5,375 nt of DNA from CAZBJJ01 sp964492245 (lineage in GTDB: Bacteria; Spirochaetota; Spirochaetia; Treponematales; Breznakiellaceae). The DNA is taken from contig CAZBJJ010000069.1 of assembly GCA_964492245.1 (NCBI GenBank), forward strand, positions 1 through 5,375, given 5' to 3'. Below the pieces are notes generated by a model. That model was not told the DNA's origin. It did no database searches and worked only from the letters and a program-made list of their open reading frames with translations. Each line of letters opens with the position of its first letter. Positions within the stretch are counted from its first letter, which is position 1. Positions 1-5,375 of this stretch are shown in pieces. The position numbers were made by a program, and so were the translations under genes.

Positions 1-219
1 CGAGAATCCGCAAGTAGAGTGCTTGCCGAGTTCAAGCAAAAGCCTCTCCTTTCGATTGCCGAAATAACGAATCGGACGGAGCTAACAAGACCGACGGCAA
101 TAAGTTCGGTCAACCGCTTAATAGACTTAGGTATCATCAAGAATATAAGTGAAAAGAAATGGAGGCAGATATACTCCTACGAGGGATATACGAAGCTACT
201 GAATCCGAGCGAAGAATAG
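1..219 (+). CDS. Fic-family protein, C-terminal winged-helix fragment (5' end outside the window)
   Basis: The reading frame is open from the first base, so this is the last 72 codons of a gene that starts upstream; a GTG at position 19 is internal, not a likely start. The translated end reads as a winged helix-turn-helix. A first helix (about residues 4-14 of the fragment) is followed by SIAEITNRTELTRPTAISS at about 18-36, the recognition helix (NRLIDLGII), and a short wing that runs into RQIYSYEGYTKLL. This layout, with an 'R-x-Y-x-Y-x-x-Y-x-x-L' ending, is what I know from the C-terminus of many Fic/DOC-domain proteins, whose N-terminal part transfers AMP to target proteins. The catalytic HPFxxGNGR motif would lie outside the window, so activity cannot be judged. 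The alternative is another MarR- or ArsR-like helix-turn-helix regulator, but the ending favours Fic. The gene ends in TAG and is followed by a gap with a possible terminator. Confidence 0.7.
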   Translation, partial: RESASRVLAEFKQKPLLSIAEITNRTELTRPTAISSVNRLIDLGIIKNISEKKWRQIYSYEGYTKLLNPSEE

Positions 220-244
220 GAAAAACGTAAGAGCCGAACCACAA

Positions 245-289
245 GAACTTGAAGCTTTAGAAAATTCTCGTCGTTCTCCAAGTTCGTTT
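245..289 (+). terminator. Possible weak terminator or inverted repeat after the Fic-like gene
   Basis: A perfect 7-bp inverted repeat, GAACTTG (245-251) and CAAGTTC (279-285), encloses a 27-base loop and is followed by GTTTT. It sits 25 bases past the stop codon of the upstream gene. The long loop and the short T run make it a poor intrinsic terminator, so it may instead be a small dispersed repeat or a protein-binding site. Confidence 0.3.
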
Positions 290-305
290 TAAGTAAGTGG
301 ATTCG

Positions 306-322
306 CTTGTAGGTCATACAAG
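306..322. promoter_or_regulatory. Short palindrome CTTGTA-N5-TACAAG upstream of the GNAT gene
   Basis: CTTGTA (306-311) and TACAAG (317-322) form a perfect 6-bp inverted repeat around the five bases GGTCA. It overlaps the -35 and spacer region of the promoter proposed for the acetyltransferase gene, which is where a repressor operator would act. It could equally form a small RNA hairpin if transcription starts further upstream. The call rests only on symmetry and position. Confidence 0.35.
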
Positions 323-336
323 AGTTGGTGTAAAAT
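307..336 (+). promoter_or_regulatory. Candidate sigma-70-type promoter for the GNAT gene
   Basis: A good -10 match, TAAAAT (331-336), lies 18 bases after a weak -35 match, TTGTAG (307-312). Transcription would begin near 343, giving a leader of only about 11 bases that still includes the Shine-Dalgarno sequence AGAGGGG (343-349). The -10 is convincing and the -35 is poor. Confidence 0.35.
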
Positions 337-353
337 AAAGGTAGAGGGGAAAA

Positions 354-1181
354 ATGCCAGAAAATTTGTATTCAATATTTAGGAAATGTCTACCCGATTA
401 TTCGGTATCTAAACAGACATTTGAAGATATTTTACAGCCTCAAGATGCCCATGTCATCTATGCACAGATTCAAAATAAAATAATTGGATATTCAATAATC
501 CATGGCAATTCCATTTCTTTACTCTGTGTAAGCCCTGAACAGCGCAATCTTGGCTTTGGCAGTTTTTTACTCAATGCCTCGGAAGAATATATTGCTCAGT
601 CGGGTGCAAGGGAAATTATTCTTGGGCGGGGCCCCAATTATTTATTTCAGGGTGTGCCCTGCGCTTTGTCGGAGGCGCTTTCTTTTTTTAAAAGTAGGGG
701 ATACCAGGCAAACTGGACAAGTGCGAATATGCATTTAATTCTTGATACTTACAACAGAGCCACTACATCAATATATGATACCTTTAACTTTCGCTTTGCA
801 AAACCTAAAGATATTGCAGACCTATGTGTGGCGGTTAAACAGGTGGATTTGGATTGGCTGGAAATATTTAAAGCTAATCGAGATCCAGTTCTGCTGGCAA
901 TGGAAAAGGAAAAAATAGTCGGTTTTGAGATACTCTCTCCGCAAGGGGGACTATTTAATTCCCCAAAACAAAACATTGGCTCAATTGGCTGTGTGGGCGT
1001 CTTGTCAGATTACCGCAACAGAGGCATTGGGCGCGAAATGGTTATGCAGGGTGCTACTTGGCTCAAAGAGCAGGGCTGTACCGCAGTAGAACTGCGATAT
1101 GTGGCCCTTGTCCAGTGGTATTCTAAAATGGGCTTTACGGTGAGCGATCGCCAGTGGATGGGCGAAAAACAGATACTCTAG
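354..1181 (+). CDS. Tandem GNAT-family N-acetyltransferase (two GNAT domains)
   Basis: This is a complete 275-residue protein. Two GNAT folds can be seen. In the first (about residues 25-130) the acetyl-CoA-binding motif A is VSPEQRNLGFGSFLL, with R64-x-x-G67-x-G69, followed by GRGPNYLFQGVP (91-102) and FFKSRGY (111-117). In the second (about 145-270) motif A is LSDYRNRGIGREMV, with R221-x-x-G224-x-G226, followed by WYSKMGF (255-261). Proteins of this family transfer an acetyl group from acetyl-CoA to an amine. The target (small molecule, peptide or protein) cannot be read from the sequence. The ATG at 354 is supported by AGAGGGG just upstream and by a candidate promoter. The protein is presumably cytoplasmic, with no signal peptide or membrane segment. 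The gene looks more AT-rich than the operon to its right. Its last 47 bases overlap, in convergent orientation, the end of the DUF1667 gene. Confidence 0.88.
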   Translation: MPENLYSIFRKCLPDYSVSKQTFEDILQPQDAHVIYAQIQNKIIGYSIIHGNSISLLCVSPEQRNLGFGSFLLNASEEYIAQSGAREIILGRGPNYLFQGVPCALSEALSFFKSRGYQANWTSANMHLILDTYNRATTSIYDTFNFRFAKPKDIADLCVAVKQVDLDWLEIFKANRDPVLLAMEKEKIVGFEILSPQGGLFNSPKQNIGSIGCVGVLSDYRNRGIGREMVMQGATWLKEQGCTAVELRYVALVQWYSKMGFTVSDRQWMGEKQIL

Positions 1182-1542
1182 CGTCCCGGCTGGCAATTAC
1201 ATCGAAGCCTAGATTGCGCCAGTTTTTTATAAGAATGTCGCCAAGGGCGGTGCTGGCATCAATTTGCAGGGAGTAGATATCGCTTAAAAGCTCGTCGATA
1301 AGGTGGCGGGGACAGGCTGCGCTTGTTTTAACGGGAAGACGTTTGACTGTCTCCGGGCAGGCGGGGTCGGCGAGCACGGGAAGGGTAGTGGTAACTATTC
1401 GCCGACTGTCCAGCATTTCGGCCCTGGCCCACTCAGGACCGCGCGAACAGGCGTTGCCGCTTATATCGTAGCTGCCATCATCTAGCAATTCGATGCGCAA
1501 CCGGCAACCGCGTGGACAGACAATACAGGTTCGCTCAAGCAT
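1135..1542 (-). CDS. DUF1667 family small cysteine-rich protein, probable Fe-S partner of the oxidoreductase pair
   Basis: This 135-residue protein is the third gene of the minus-strand operon. It begins CIVCPRGC (Cys6, Cys9, Cys13), and a fourth cysteine follows in GNACSRG (Cys32). The middle contains RRIVTTTLPV and RLPVKTSAACPRH, and the end contains GDILIKNWRNLGFDVIAS, all as in DUF1667. This family is typically encoded next to GlpA-like and FAD/NAD-binding oxidoreductases. I infer that the four cysteines bind an Fe-S cluster and that the protein takes part in electron transfer; no function is proven for the family as far as I know. The ATG overlaps the end of the upstream gene by 8 bp, and GAGGT (1548-1552) five bases before it is a good ribosome binding site. 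The last ~15 residues (ARVSVFRPSTGDRSP) run into the convergent GNAT gene and look like a non-conserved extension. Confidence 0.85.
   Translation of the reverse strand: MLERTCIVCPRGCRLRIELLDDGSYDISGNACSRGPEWARAEMLDSRRIVTTTLPVLADPACPETVKRLPVKTSAACPRHLIDELLSDIYSLQIDASTALGDILIKNWRNLGFDVIASRDARVSVFRPSTGDRSP
1190..1228 (+). terminator. Candidate intrinsic terminator of the GNAT gene, inside the convergent gene
   Basis: Nine bases after the GNAT stop, CTGGCAAT (1190-1197) can pair with ATTGC-(GC)-CAG (1213-1222), giving 8 bp with a two-base bulge and a 15-base loop, directly followed by six T residues (1223-1228). The simpler pairing CTGGC/GCCAG is also possible. It lies within the minus-strand DUF1667 coding sequence, where the T run encodes Lys-Asn codons, so the pattern could be a by-product of coding. 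Confidence 0.4.
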
Positions 1543-2815
1543 GGGATACCTCGTGTTCTATGCTGCACTCAAGGGGCATATCGCCAGAGACCTCGCTAAG
1601 AAGGCTGGCCTTAATATCCAGCTGGATCATCTGGGCAGGCAGAATTGGGCTTAGACGGCGGCGAAACAGGAGCTTAGAGGGAGAATGAATGCGAAGTTCG
1701 CCGCTGTCGCTGCGAATTAAAGAGCGCAGGTAAATACTGCCCCCCTGGGTTTTTTCCAGGCCCGAGGGACAGATATAGCGGACATTTTTTCCCGCTACGA
1801 GGGGGATTTCCTCCTGCCTTTTTAGACCAGAGAGAAAGTTTGAGCAGTGGCGGGCAGTGATGCGCGCCTCTTCGACAACATTGTCGGCAAGGTCGTGAAT
1901 ATGCAGTACGTTACCGCAGGAAAAGACACCGGGCAAATTGGTCATATGCCAGGCATCCACTTTTGCGCCACCAGTTATCGGCGAAAGCTCTACACCGGCC
2001 ATGCGGGAAAGCTCGTTTTCTGGTACAAGGCCCACGGAAAAAAGAAGGGTGTCGCAGGTGATGGTAAAGGCCTTTTCTGTTAGAAGGCGGCCCCCCTCGT
2101 GCGGGGTCAACTCTACGGCCCGCACTCGATCGTTGCCATGGATGGCTGTGGTTTGGGTAGAAAGGTACAGGGGAATGTTGAAGTCCTCCAGACATTGGCT
2201 TATATTGCGGGGCAGGCCCGAAGGTTCGCTGAGAATTTCCACCACCGCCTTAACCTTGCAACCACTCCAAATAAGTCGGCGCGCCATAATAAGGCCTATA
2301 TCGCCAGATCCAATTATTACCGCCTCTTTGCCAGGGAGAAAGCCCTCGATATTGACAAGGCGCTGGGCGAGCCCTGCGGTAAACACCCCCGCTGGGCGGC
2401 CACCGGGGATACGCACATTGCCACGGTTGCGCTCGCGACTTCCCATGGCCAAAATAACCGCCCGGGCATTAAGGTAGATAAGCCCCTGCTCGGGGGAAAG
2501 GCAATTTAACTGCCAGCCGCCTTCAGTATCAGAAAAACTGCGGACTGTAGTGCCAGGGAAGATGTTGCAGTTCCCATCGGCAATGTGGGGACTGAGTTCG
2601 CTCAAAAGGCGGGCGGCAAACTCTGGGCCGGTAAGTTCTTCCCGATAAATATCCAGGCCAAAGCCGTTGTGGATGCATTGGTTTAAAATACCGCCAAGTT
2701 CCCATTCCCGTTCAATAAGGCAGACCTTTATGCCAGCGCCCGCCAGCTCAATTGCGGCAGCAAGACCGGCCGCTCCGCCCCCAATAATGGCAACATCAGT
2801 CTGTAGAATATTCAT
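1535..2815 (-). CDS. FAD/NAD(P)-binding oxidoreductase, second subunit of a GlpA-like dehydrogenase cluster
   Basis: This is a 426-residue flavoprotein of the pyridine nucleotide-disulfide oxidoreductase fold. The N-terminal FAD-binding motif is IIGGGAAG (G12-x-G14-x-x-G17) with Glu35 at the end of the second strand (LIERE). It is followed by GGILNQCIHNGFG (41-53), a hallmark of this oxidoreductase group. AMGSRER (123-129) is the linker motif. A second Rossmann motif, VIIGSGDIG (G169-x-G171-x-x-G174), should bind NAD(P)H. GVFSCGNVLHIHD (296-308) contacts FAD. No redox-active CxxC of the thioredoxin reductase type is present. Residues from about 330 form the family's extra C-terminal domain. 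It probably passes electrons between the GlpA-like subunit and NAD(P) or another carrier. HcnB and octopine/nopaline oxidase subunits are relatives, so the substrate is not certain. Its ATG overlaps the glpA-like stop by 4 bp (ATGA) and is preceded by GGGGGAG (2820-2826), which implies translational coupling. Confidence 0.88.
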   Translation of the reverse strand: MNILQTDVAIIGGGAAGLAAAIELAGAGIKVCLIEREWELGGILNQCIHNGFGLDIYREELTGPEFAARLLSELSPHIADGNCNIFPGTTVRSFSDTEGGWQLNCLSPEQGLIYLNARAVILAMGSRERNRGNVRIPGGRPAGVFTAGLAQRLVNIEGFLPGKEAVIIGSGDIGLIMARRLIWSGCKVKAVVEILSEPSGLPRNISQCLEDFNIPLYLSTQTTAIHGNDRVRAVELTPHEGGRLLTEKAFTITCDTLLFSVGLVPENELSRMAGVELSPITGGAKVDAWHMTNLPGVFSCGNVLHIHDLADNVVEEARITARHCSNFLSGLKRQEEIPLVAGKNVRYICPSGLEKTQGGSIYLRSLIRSDSGELRIHSPSKLLFRRRLSPILPAQMIQLDIKASLLSEVSGDMPLECSIEHEVSHA

Positions 2816-4257
2816 AGCTCTCCCCCAAGTATTTCGCTAGAAGGCCCGTGCTTGCTCACTTCTTGCCAGGACTTTCCGGTTTCGCGCATAATTATTTTTA
2901 AAATTTTATAGATGCAAAAGGCACCCTGGCAGCGCCCCATTTGGGCACGGGTATAAAATTTGATGCCATCAAGAGTGTGGTGGCCCCGGCGTATTGCCTG
3001 GACTATTTCGGCCTCGCTCACATTTTCGCAGCGACAGACAATATTGCCCCAAGCGGGGTCTTCCTTTACCATCTGGCTAATTTCTAGGTCGTCCATGTTG
3101 CGCAGCTGCTTTAGTGGGGGAAGTCTTGCACAATACTCAGGCGAGGCAGTTAGACTGAGCCCGTTGCGCAACAATAGGTCGCGCACATATTCGGCGATGG
3201 CCGGGGCAGCAGTAAGCCCTGGCGACTGGATACCTGCTACCTGAATAAGGCCCTCTGCCTTTTTCGATACATCAATATAAAAATCCTCCCCCAGGCTGGG
3301 GCGCAGGCCAGCGAAGTTGGCAATAATGTCCCTTTCGCGCAGCCCCTCGATAAGGGCGCGCCCAGAATCCATAATGCGCGAAAGATGTTCCTCGCCGGTG
3401 GCTCGGTCCTCTTTGTCGTCGACCTCCTCGGCGGTGGGGCCTACAAGGACGGTGCCTTCGACGGTGGGTATTACGAGCATGCCCTTGGAAATTGATCCGG
3501 GCACGGGAAAGACTACCTTGGAAGGCTTTGAATTGGCCAGTCTATCCAGTAAAAGATATTCGCCTTTGCGCGGTTTAATGGTAAAAACTTCGCCACCAAC
3601 GGCGGCAGAGACCTCGTCCGCATACAGACCGGCAGCGTTCACCAGCCATCTGGCCTGGATGCTTCGGCCATCTTCGCCTTTGAGCGTCCATATTCCTTTT
3701 GCTCGCTCTCCCGCTATCAATTTGAAAGAATGTAAGAGGCGGACGCCGTTTTGGAGGGCGTTTTCCATAAGTGCAAAGACAAAGCGGTAGGGCTCGACAA
3801 TGCCTCCGCCAGGGGCATATAGGCCACCGATAATATCGGGCGAGAGCTGGCCTTCCAGCATTTTAAGGCGCTCTTGCGAGCAGATCTCAATGCCAATAAC
3901 CCCATTTTCGCGCCCACGCTGCCAGAGGGCCTGGATGCTCTGCATTTCCTCTTCGCTGCGGGCTGCCACAATAATGCCACAGCGGGTAAAGGGAAAGCCC
4001 AGTTCGCGGTGCAGGCGGTCGAACATGAGCCCGCCTTGCAGCTCTAATTGGGCTTTTAGGCTATTTGCTGCGTGATGAAAGCCGCCATGGACAATGCCAG
4101 AGTTTGCCTTGGATACGCCAAAGGAAATGTCTTCCTCTTTTTCTAAAACAACGATTCGAGCGGTATAGGCACTGAGGCAACGGGCAATACTGGCCCCGCA
4201 GACACCTGCACCCACAATTGCAAGGTCGAAGATTTCATTGTCGTAGCTTTCCCCCAT
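2812..4257 (-). CDS. glpA: GlpA-like FAD-dependent glycerol-3-phosphate dehydrogenase with C-terminal BFD-like [2Fe-2S] domain
   Basis: This complete 481-residue protein is the first gene of the operon. The N-terminal DAO-type FAD domain shows LAIVGAGVCG (G16-x-G18-x-x-G21), Glu39 in VVLEK for the FAD ribose, and KANSGIVHGGFHH (50-62), which lies where FAD and the active site meet in this family. NFAGLRPS (314-321) carries the conserved Arg319 expected near the substrate, and GIQSPGLTAAPAIAEYV (342-358) is the usual FAD-binding end. Residues about 405-465 form a BFD-like domain whose CRC (Cys408, Cys410) and GRCQGAFC (Cys443, Cys448) should hold a [2Fe-2S] cluster. The expected reaction is glycerol 3-phosphate to dihydroxyacetone phosphate. 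L-2-hydroxyglutarate or amino-acid oxidases share the fold, so the substrate is likely, not proven. No GlpC-like membrane subunit or glycerol kinase gene lies in the window. The start is supported by AAGGGGG five bases upstream. Confidence 0.85.
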   Translation of the reverse strand: MGESYDNEIFDLAIVGAGVCGASIARCLSAYTARIVVLEKEEDISFGVSKANSGIVHGGFHHAANSLKAQLELQGGLMFDRLHRELGFPFTRCGIIVAARSEEEMQSIQALWQRGRENGVIGIEICSQERLKMLEGQLSPDIIGGLYAPGGGIVEPYRFVFALMENALQNGVRLLHSFKLIAGERAKGIWTLKGEDGRSIQARWLVNAAGLYADEVSAAVGGEVFTIKPRKGEYLLLDRLANSKPSKVVFPVPGSISKGMLVIPTVEGTVLVGPTAEEVDDKEDRATGEEHLSRIMDSGRALIEGLRERDIIANFAGLRPSLGEDFYIDVSKKAEGLIQVAGIQSPGLTAAPAIAEYVRDLLLRNGLSLTASPEYCARLPPLKQLRNMDDLEISQMVKEDPAWGNIVCRCENVSEAEIVQAIRRGHHTLDGIKFYTRAQMGRCQGAFCIYKILKIIMRETGKSWQEVSKHGPSSEILGGEL

Positions 4258-4262
4258 AGTTG

Positions 4263-4269
4263 CCCCCTT
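4263..4269 (-). promoter_or_regulatory. Ribosome binding site of the GlpA-like gene
   Basis: On the minus strand AAGGGGG lies five bases before the ATG at 4257. It is strong and fixes the start. It contrasts with galM on the other side of the same intergenic region, which has no comparable site. Confidence 0.7.
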
Positions 4270-4277
4270 ATTGCTAG

Positions 4278-4283
4278 AGTATA
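4278..4283 (-). promoter_or_regulatory. Candidate -10 element for the glpA-like operon
   Basis: TATACT on the minus strand matches the sigma-70 -10 consensus at five of six positions. Transcription would start near 4271, leaving a leader of about 14 bases that still holds the ribosome binding site. I see no good -35 hexamer at 16-18 bases upstream, so the promoter may need an activator. Confidence 0.4.
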
Positions 4284-4324
4284 GCCCATATTCGCCAATT
4301 TTTGTGCTTGATTCCTTTGGGCTA
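4282..4324. repeat. Inverted repeat TAGCCCA-N29-TGGGCTA in the divergent intergenic region
   Basis: TAGCCCA (4282-4288) and TGGGCTA (4318-4324) are perfect inverted copies with centres 36 bp apart. One arm touches the -10 of the glpA-like operon and the other lies in the proposed galM promoter spacer. That placement suits two half-sites bound by a regulator of both genes, but symmetry is the only evidence. Confidence 0.35.
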
Positions 4325-4336
4325 AGCAGGTAATCT
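4308..4336 (+). promoter_or_regulatory. Candidate galM promoter
   Basis: TTGATT (4308-4313) and TAATCT (4331-4336) are separated by 17 bases, a proper sigma-70 arrangement with moderate matches at both hexamers. Transcription would start at about 4343, only a few bases before the galM ATG at 4347, so the messenger could be nearly leaderless. Confidence 0.4.
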
Positions 4337-4340
4337 TAGC
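4321..4340. promoter_or_regulatory. Palindrome GCTAAG-N8-CTTAGC over the galM -10, possible operator
   Basis: GCTAAG (4321-4326) and CTTAGC (4335-4340) form a perfect 6-bp inverted repeat with an 8-base spacer. It covers the proposed galM -10 element and its left arm overlaps the arm of the wider TAGCCCA repeat. A repressor bound here would block galM transcription. A small RNA hairpin is less likely because the site lies before the predicted transcription start. Confidence 0.4.
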
Positions 4341-4346
4341 ATTACT

Positions 4347-5375
4347 ATGAAAATTACACGAAAAAAATTTGGCCAACATGCCAATGGCCGGCAATGCTAT
4401 CTTTGGGTTTTACAGGCAGGCGAGGTTACCGCCACCTTTACCGACTATGGTGCCAGCTGGCTCAGTTTTTTAATGCCCGACAGCAAGGGGAATAGTGATG
4501 ATATCCTTCTTGGCTGCGCGAGCTTTGGGCCCCTTACGCAAAAACATCCTTATTTTGGAGCCGGTATAGGGCGTTTTGGCAACCGTATTGCCGGGGGACG
4601 CTTTGCAATTGAAGGAAAAAGCTATCAATTGCCTCAAAATGATGGCCCAAACTGCCTACATGGGGGCTATGCGGGTTTTGATCGGAGAATGTGGCAGACA
4701 AGGGCATATAAAAAAAAGGGCTGGCTGTATGTGAGCTTTTCTTACTTGAGTGCCGATGGCGAAGAGGGCTTTCCCGGAAATATGGATTGTACTATTACCT
4801 ATGGGCTTTCGCAAAATGCCGAGCTTTCCATTGAGTATGCTGCCAATGTAGATGCTGCATGCCCGGTAAATTTGACAAATCATGCCTATTTTAATTTAAA
4901 GGGTCAGGGGCGCGGCAATATTTTGGACCACGAGCTCACCCTTAATTCTTCCCATTATTTGCCAGTCGATAATACCGCCATTCCCACCGGCGAATTACAG
5001 CCAGTACAGGGGACAGCCTTCGATTTTAGAAAGGGCAAGGCGATTGGCCAGGATATTGAGCAAACGGGAGCTGGCTACGACCACTGCTTTGTAGTAGATG
5101 GGCAAGAAGGCGAATTGCGCAACTGTGCGGCCGTGTTTGAACGCGAGAGCGGGCGCAGTATGATAGTCTTAACCAGCCACCCAGGTGTCCAGCTGTATAC
5201 GGGGAATTTTTTAGAGAACGCCGGAAAGGACGGCAGTTTTTATGGCCGGCATTCTGGCTTTTGCCTGGAGACCCAGCACTATCCCGATAGCCCAAACCAG
5301 CCCAATTTCCCGAGCGCAATATTTGGTCCAGATAGACCCTATAGCGAAAAAACTTTGTTCTCGTTCGACTGGTAG
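4347..5375 (+). CDS. galM: Aldose 1-epimerase (galactose mutarotase)
   Basis: This complete 342-residue protein catalyses the interconversion of alpha and beta anomers of galactose, glucose and similar aldoses, the entry step of the Leloir pathway, in the cytoplasm. All family landmarks are present: GRFGNRIAGGRF (75-86) with Arg80; NCLHGG with His105; VNLTNHAYFNL (174-184) with His179, the expected general acid; GYDHCF with Asp245; and GFCLETQHYPDSPNQPNFPS with Glu308, the expected catalytic base. The length is normal for the family. The ATG at 4347 is the only reasonable start because the N-terminus already aligns with the usual beginning of the fold, yet no Shine-Dalgarno sequence lies before it. 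It is transcribed away from the GlpA-like operon across an 89-bp gap. The TAG stop is the last three bases of the window, so what follows is unknown. Confidence 0.95.
   Translation: MKITRKKFGQHANGRQCYLWVLQAGEVTATFTDYGASWLSFLMPDSKGNSDDILLGCASFGPLTQKHPYFGAGIGRFGNRIAGGRFAIEGKSYQLPQNDGPNCLHGGYAGFDRRMWQTRAYKKKGWLYVSFSYLSADGEEGFPGNMDCTITYGLSQNAELSIEYAANVDAACPVNLTNHAYFNLKGQGRGNILDHELTLNSSHYLPVDNTAIPTGELQPVQGTAFDFRKGKAIGQDIEQTGAGYDHCFVVDGQEGELRNCAAVFERESGRSMIVLTSHPGVQLYTGNFLENAGKDGSFYGRHSGFCLETQHYPDSPNQPNFPSAIFGPDRPYSEKTLFSFDW

Noticed and set aside
19..219. GTG at position 19 as the start of a small stand-alone helix-turn-helix protein
   Set aside because: The frame stays open to the first base, and the sequence matches the C-terminal part of Fic proteins, so a truncated view of a longer gene is more likely.
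220..353. Integron attC site between the Fic-like and GNAT genes
   Set aside because: Cassette-like gene types and an inverted repeat prompted the idea, but I could not find paired core sites of the GTTRRRY type, and the GNAT gene seems to have its own promoter.
1938..2477. 179-codon plus-strand open frame opposite the FAD/NAD oxidoreductase
   Set aside because: It lies entirely antisense to a gene with clear family motifs, its translation has no recognisable domain and is rich in Arg, Ser and Pro, as expected of a shadow frame.
3317..3790. 157-codon plus-strand open frame opposite the GlpA-like gene
   Set aside because: It is antisense to a well-conserved flavoprotein, low-complexity in Ser, Pro and Arg, and without a ribosome binding site or family resemblance.
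4143..4394. 83-codon minus-strand open frame spanning the divergent intergenic region
   Set aside because: It would start inside galM, cross both promoters and end out of frame inside the GlpA-like gene; no conserved motif is present.

Overview
The window looks like chromosomal DNA from a fermentative or anaerobic bacterium. The main clue is a three-gene minus-strand block: a GlpA-like FAD dehydrogenase with a C-terminal [2Fe-2S] domain, a second FAD/NAD-binding oxidoreductase, and a small DUF1667 protein. This set is known from Clostridia, Thermotogae and Spirochaetes. A spirochaete (Treponema-like) origin is my best guess from overall protein character, but the sequence does not prove it.

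Layout from left to right. Positions 1-219 (+) hold the C-terminal winged-helix end of a Fic-family protein cut by the window edge. Positions 220-353 are a 134-bp gap with two inverted repeats, a possible terminator and a possible promoter. Positions 354-1181 (+) encode a protein with two tandem GNAT acetyltransferase domains. Its 3' end overlaps, tail to tail, the end of the minus-strand operon. That operon is transcribed 4257 -> 1135: the GlpA-like dehydrogenase (2812-4257), the FAD/NAD oxidoreductase (1535-2815, 4-bp overlap) and DUF1667 (1135-1542, 8-bp overlap). A short divergent intergenic region (4258-4346) rich in inverted repeats separates the operon from galM (4347-5375, +), a complete aldose 1-epimerase ending exactly at the window edge.

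How the genes work together: overlapping starts and stops, with a clear Shine-Dalgarno before each gene, indicate that the three minus-strand genes are translated as one unit. The likely chemistry is oxidation of glycerol 3-phosphate (or a similar 2-hydroxy or amino substrate) at the FAD of the GlpA-like subunit. Electrons would pass through its [2Fe-2S] cluster to the second flavoprotein, with the four-cysteine DUF1667 protein as an extra, probably Fe-S, electron carrier. No membrane-anchor subunit of GlpC type is present in the window. galM feeds galactose or another aldose into central metabolism and could share regulation with the operon through the common intergenic region. The left end (Fic and GNAT) looks visibly more AT-rich and more accessory in character. 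I found no CRISPR array, insertion sequence, tRNA or rRNA, and no clear evidence of a wholly undescribed system; the least understood part is the DUF1667-containing oxidoreductase trio.
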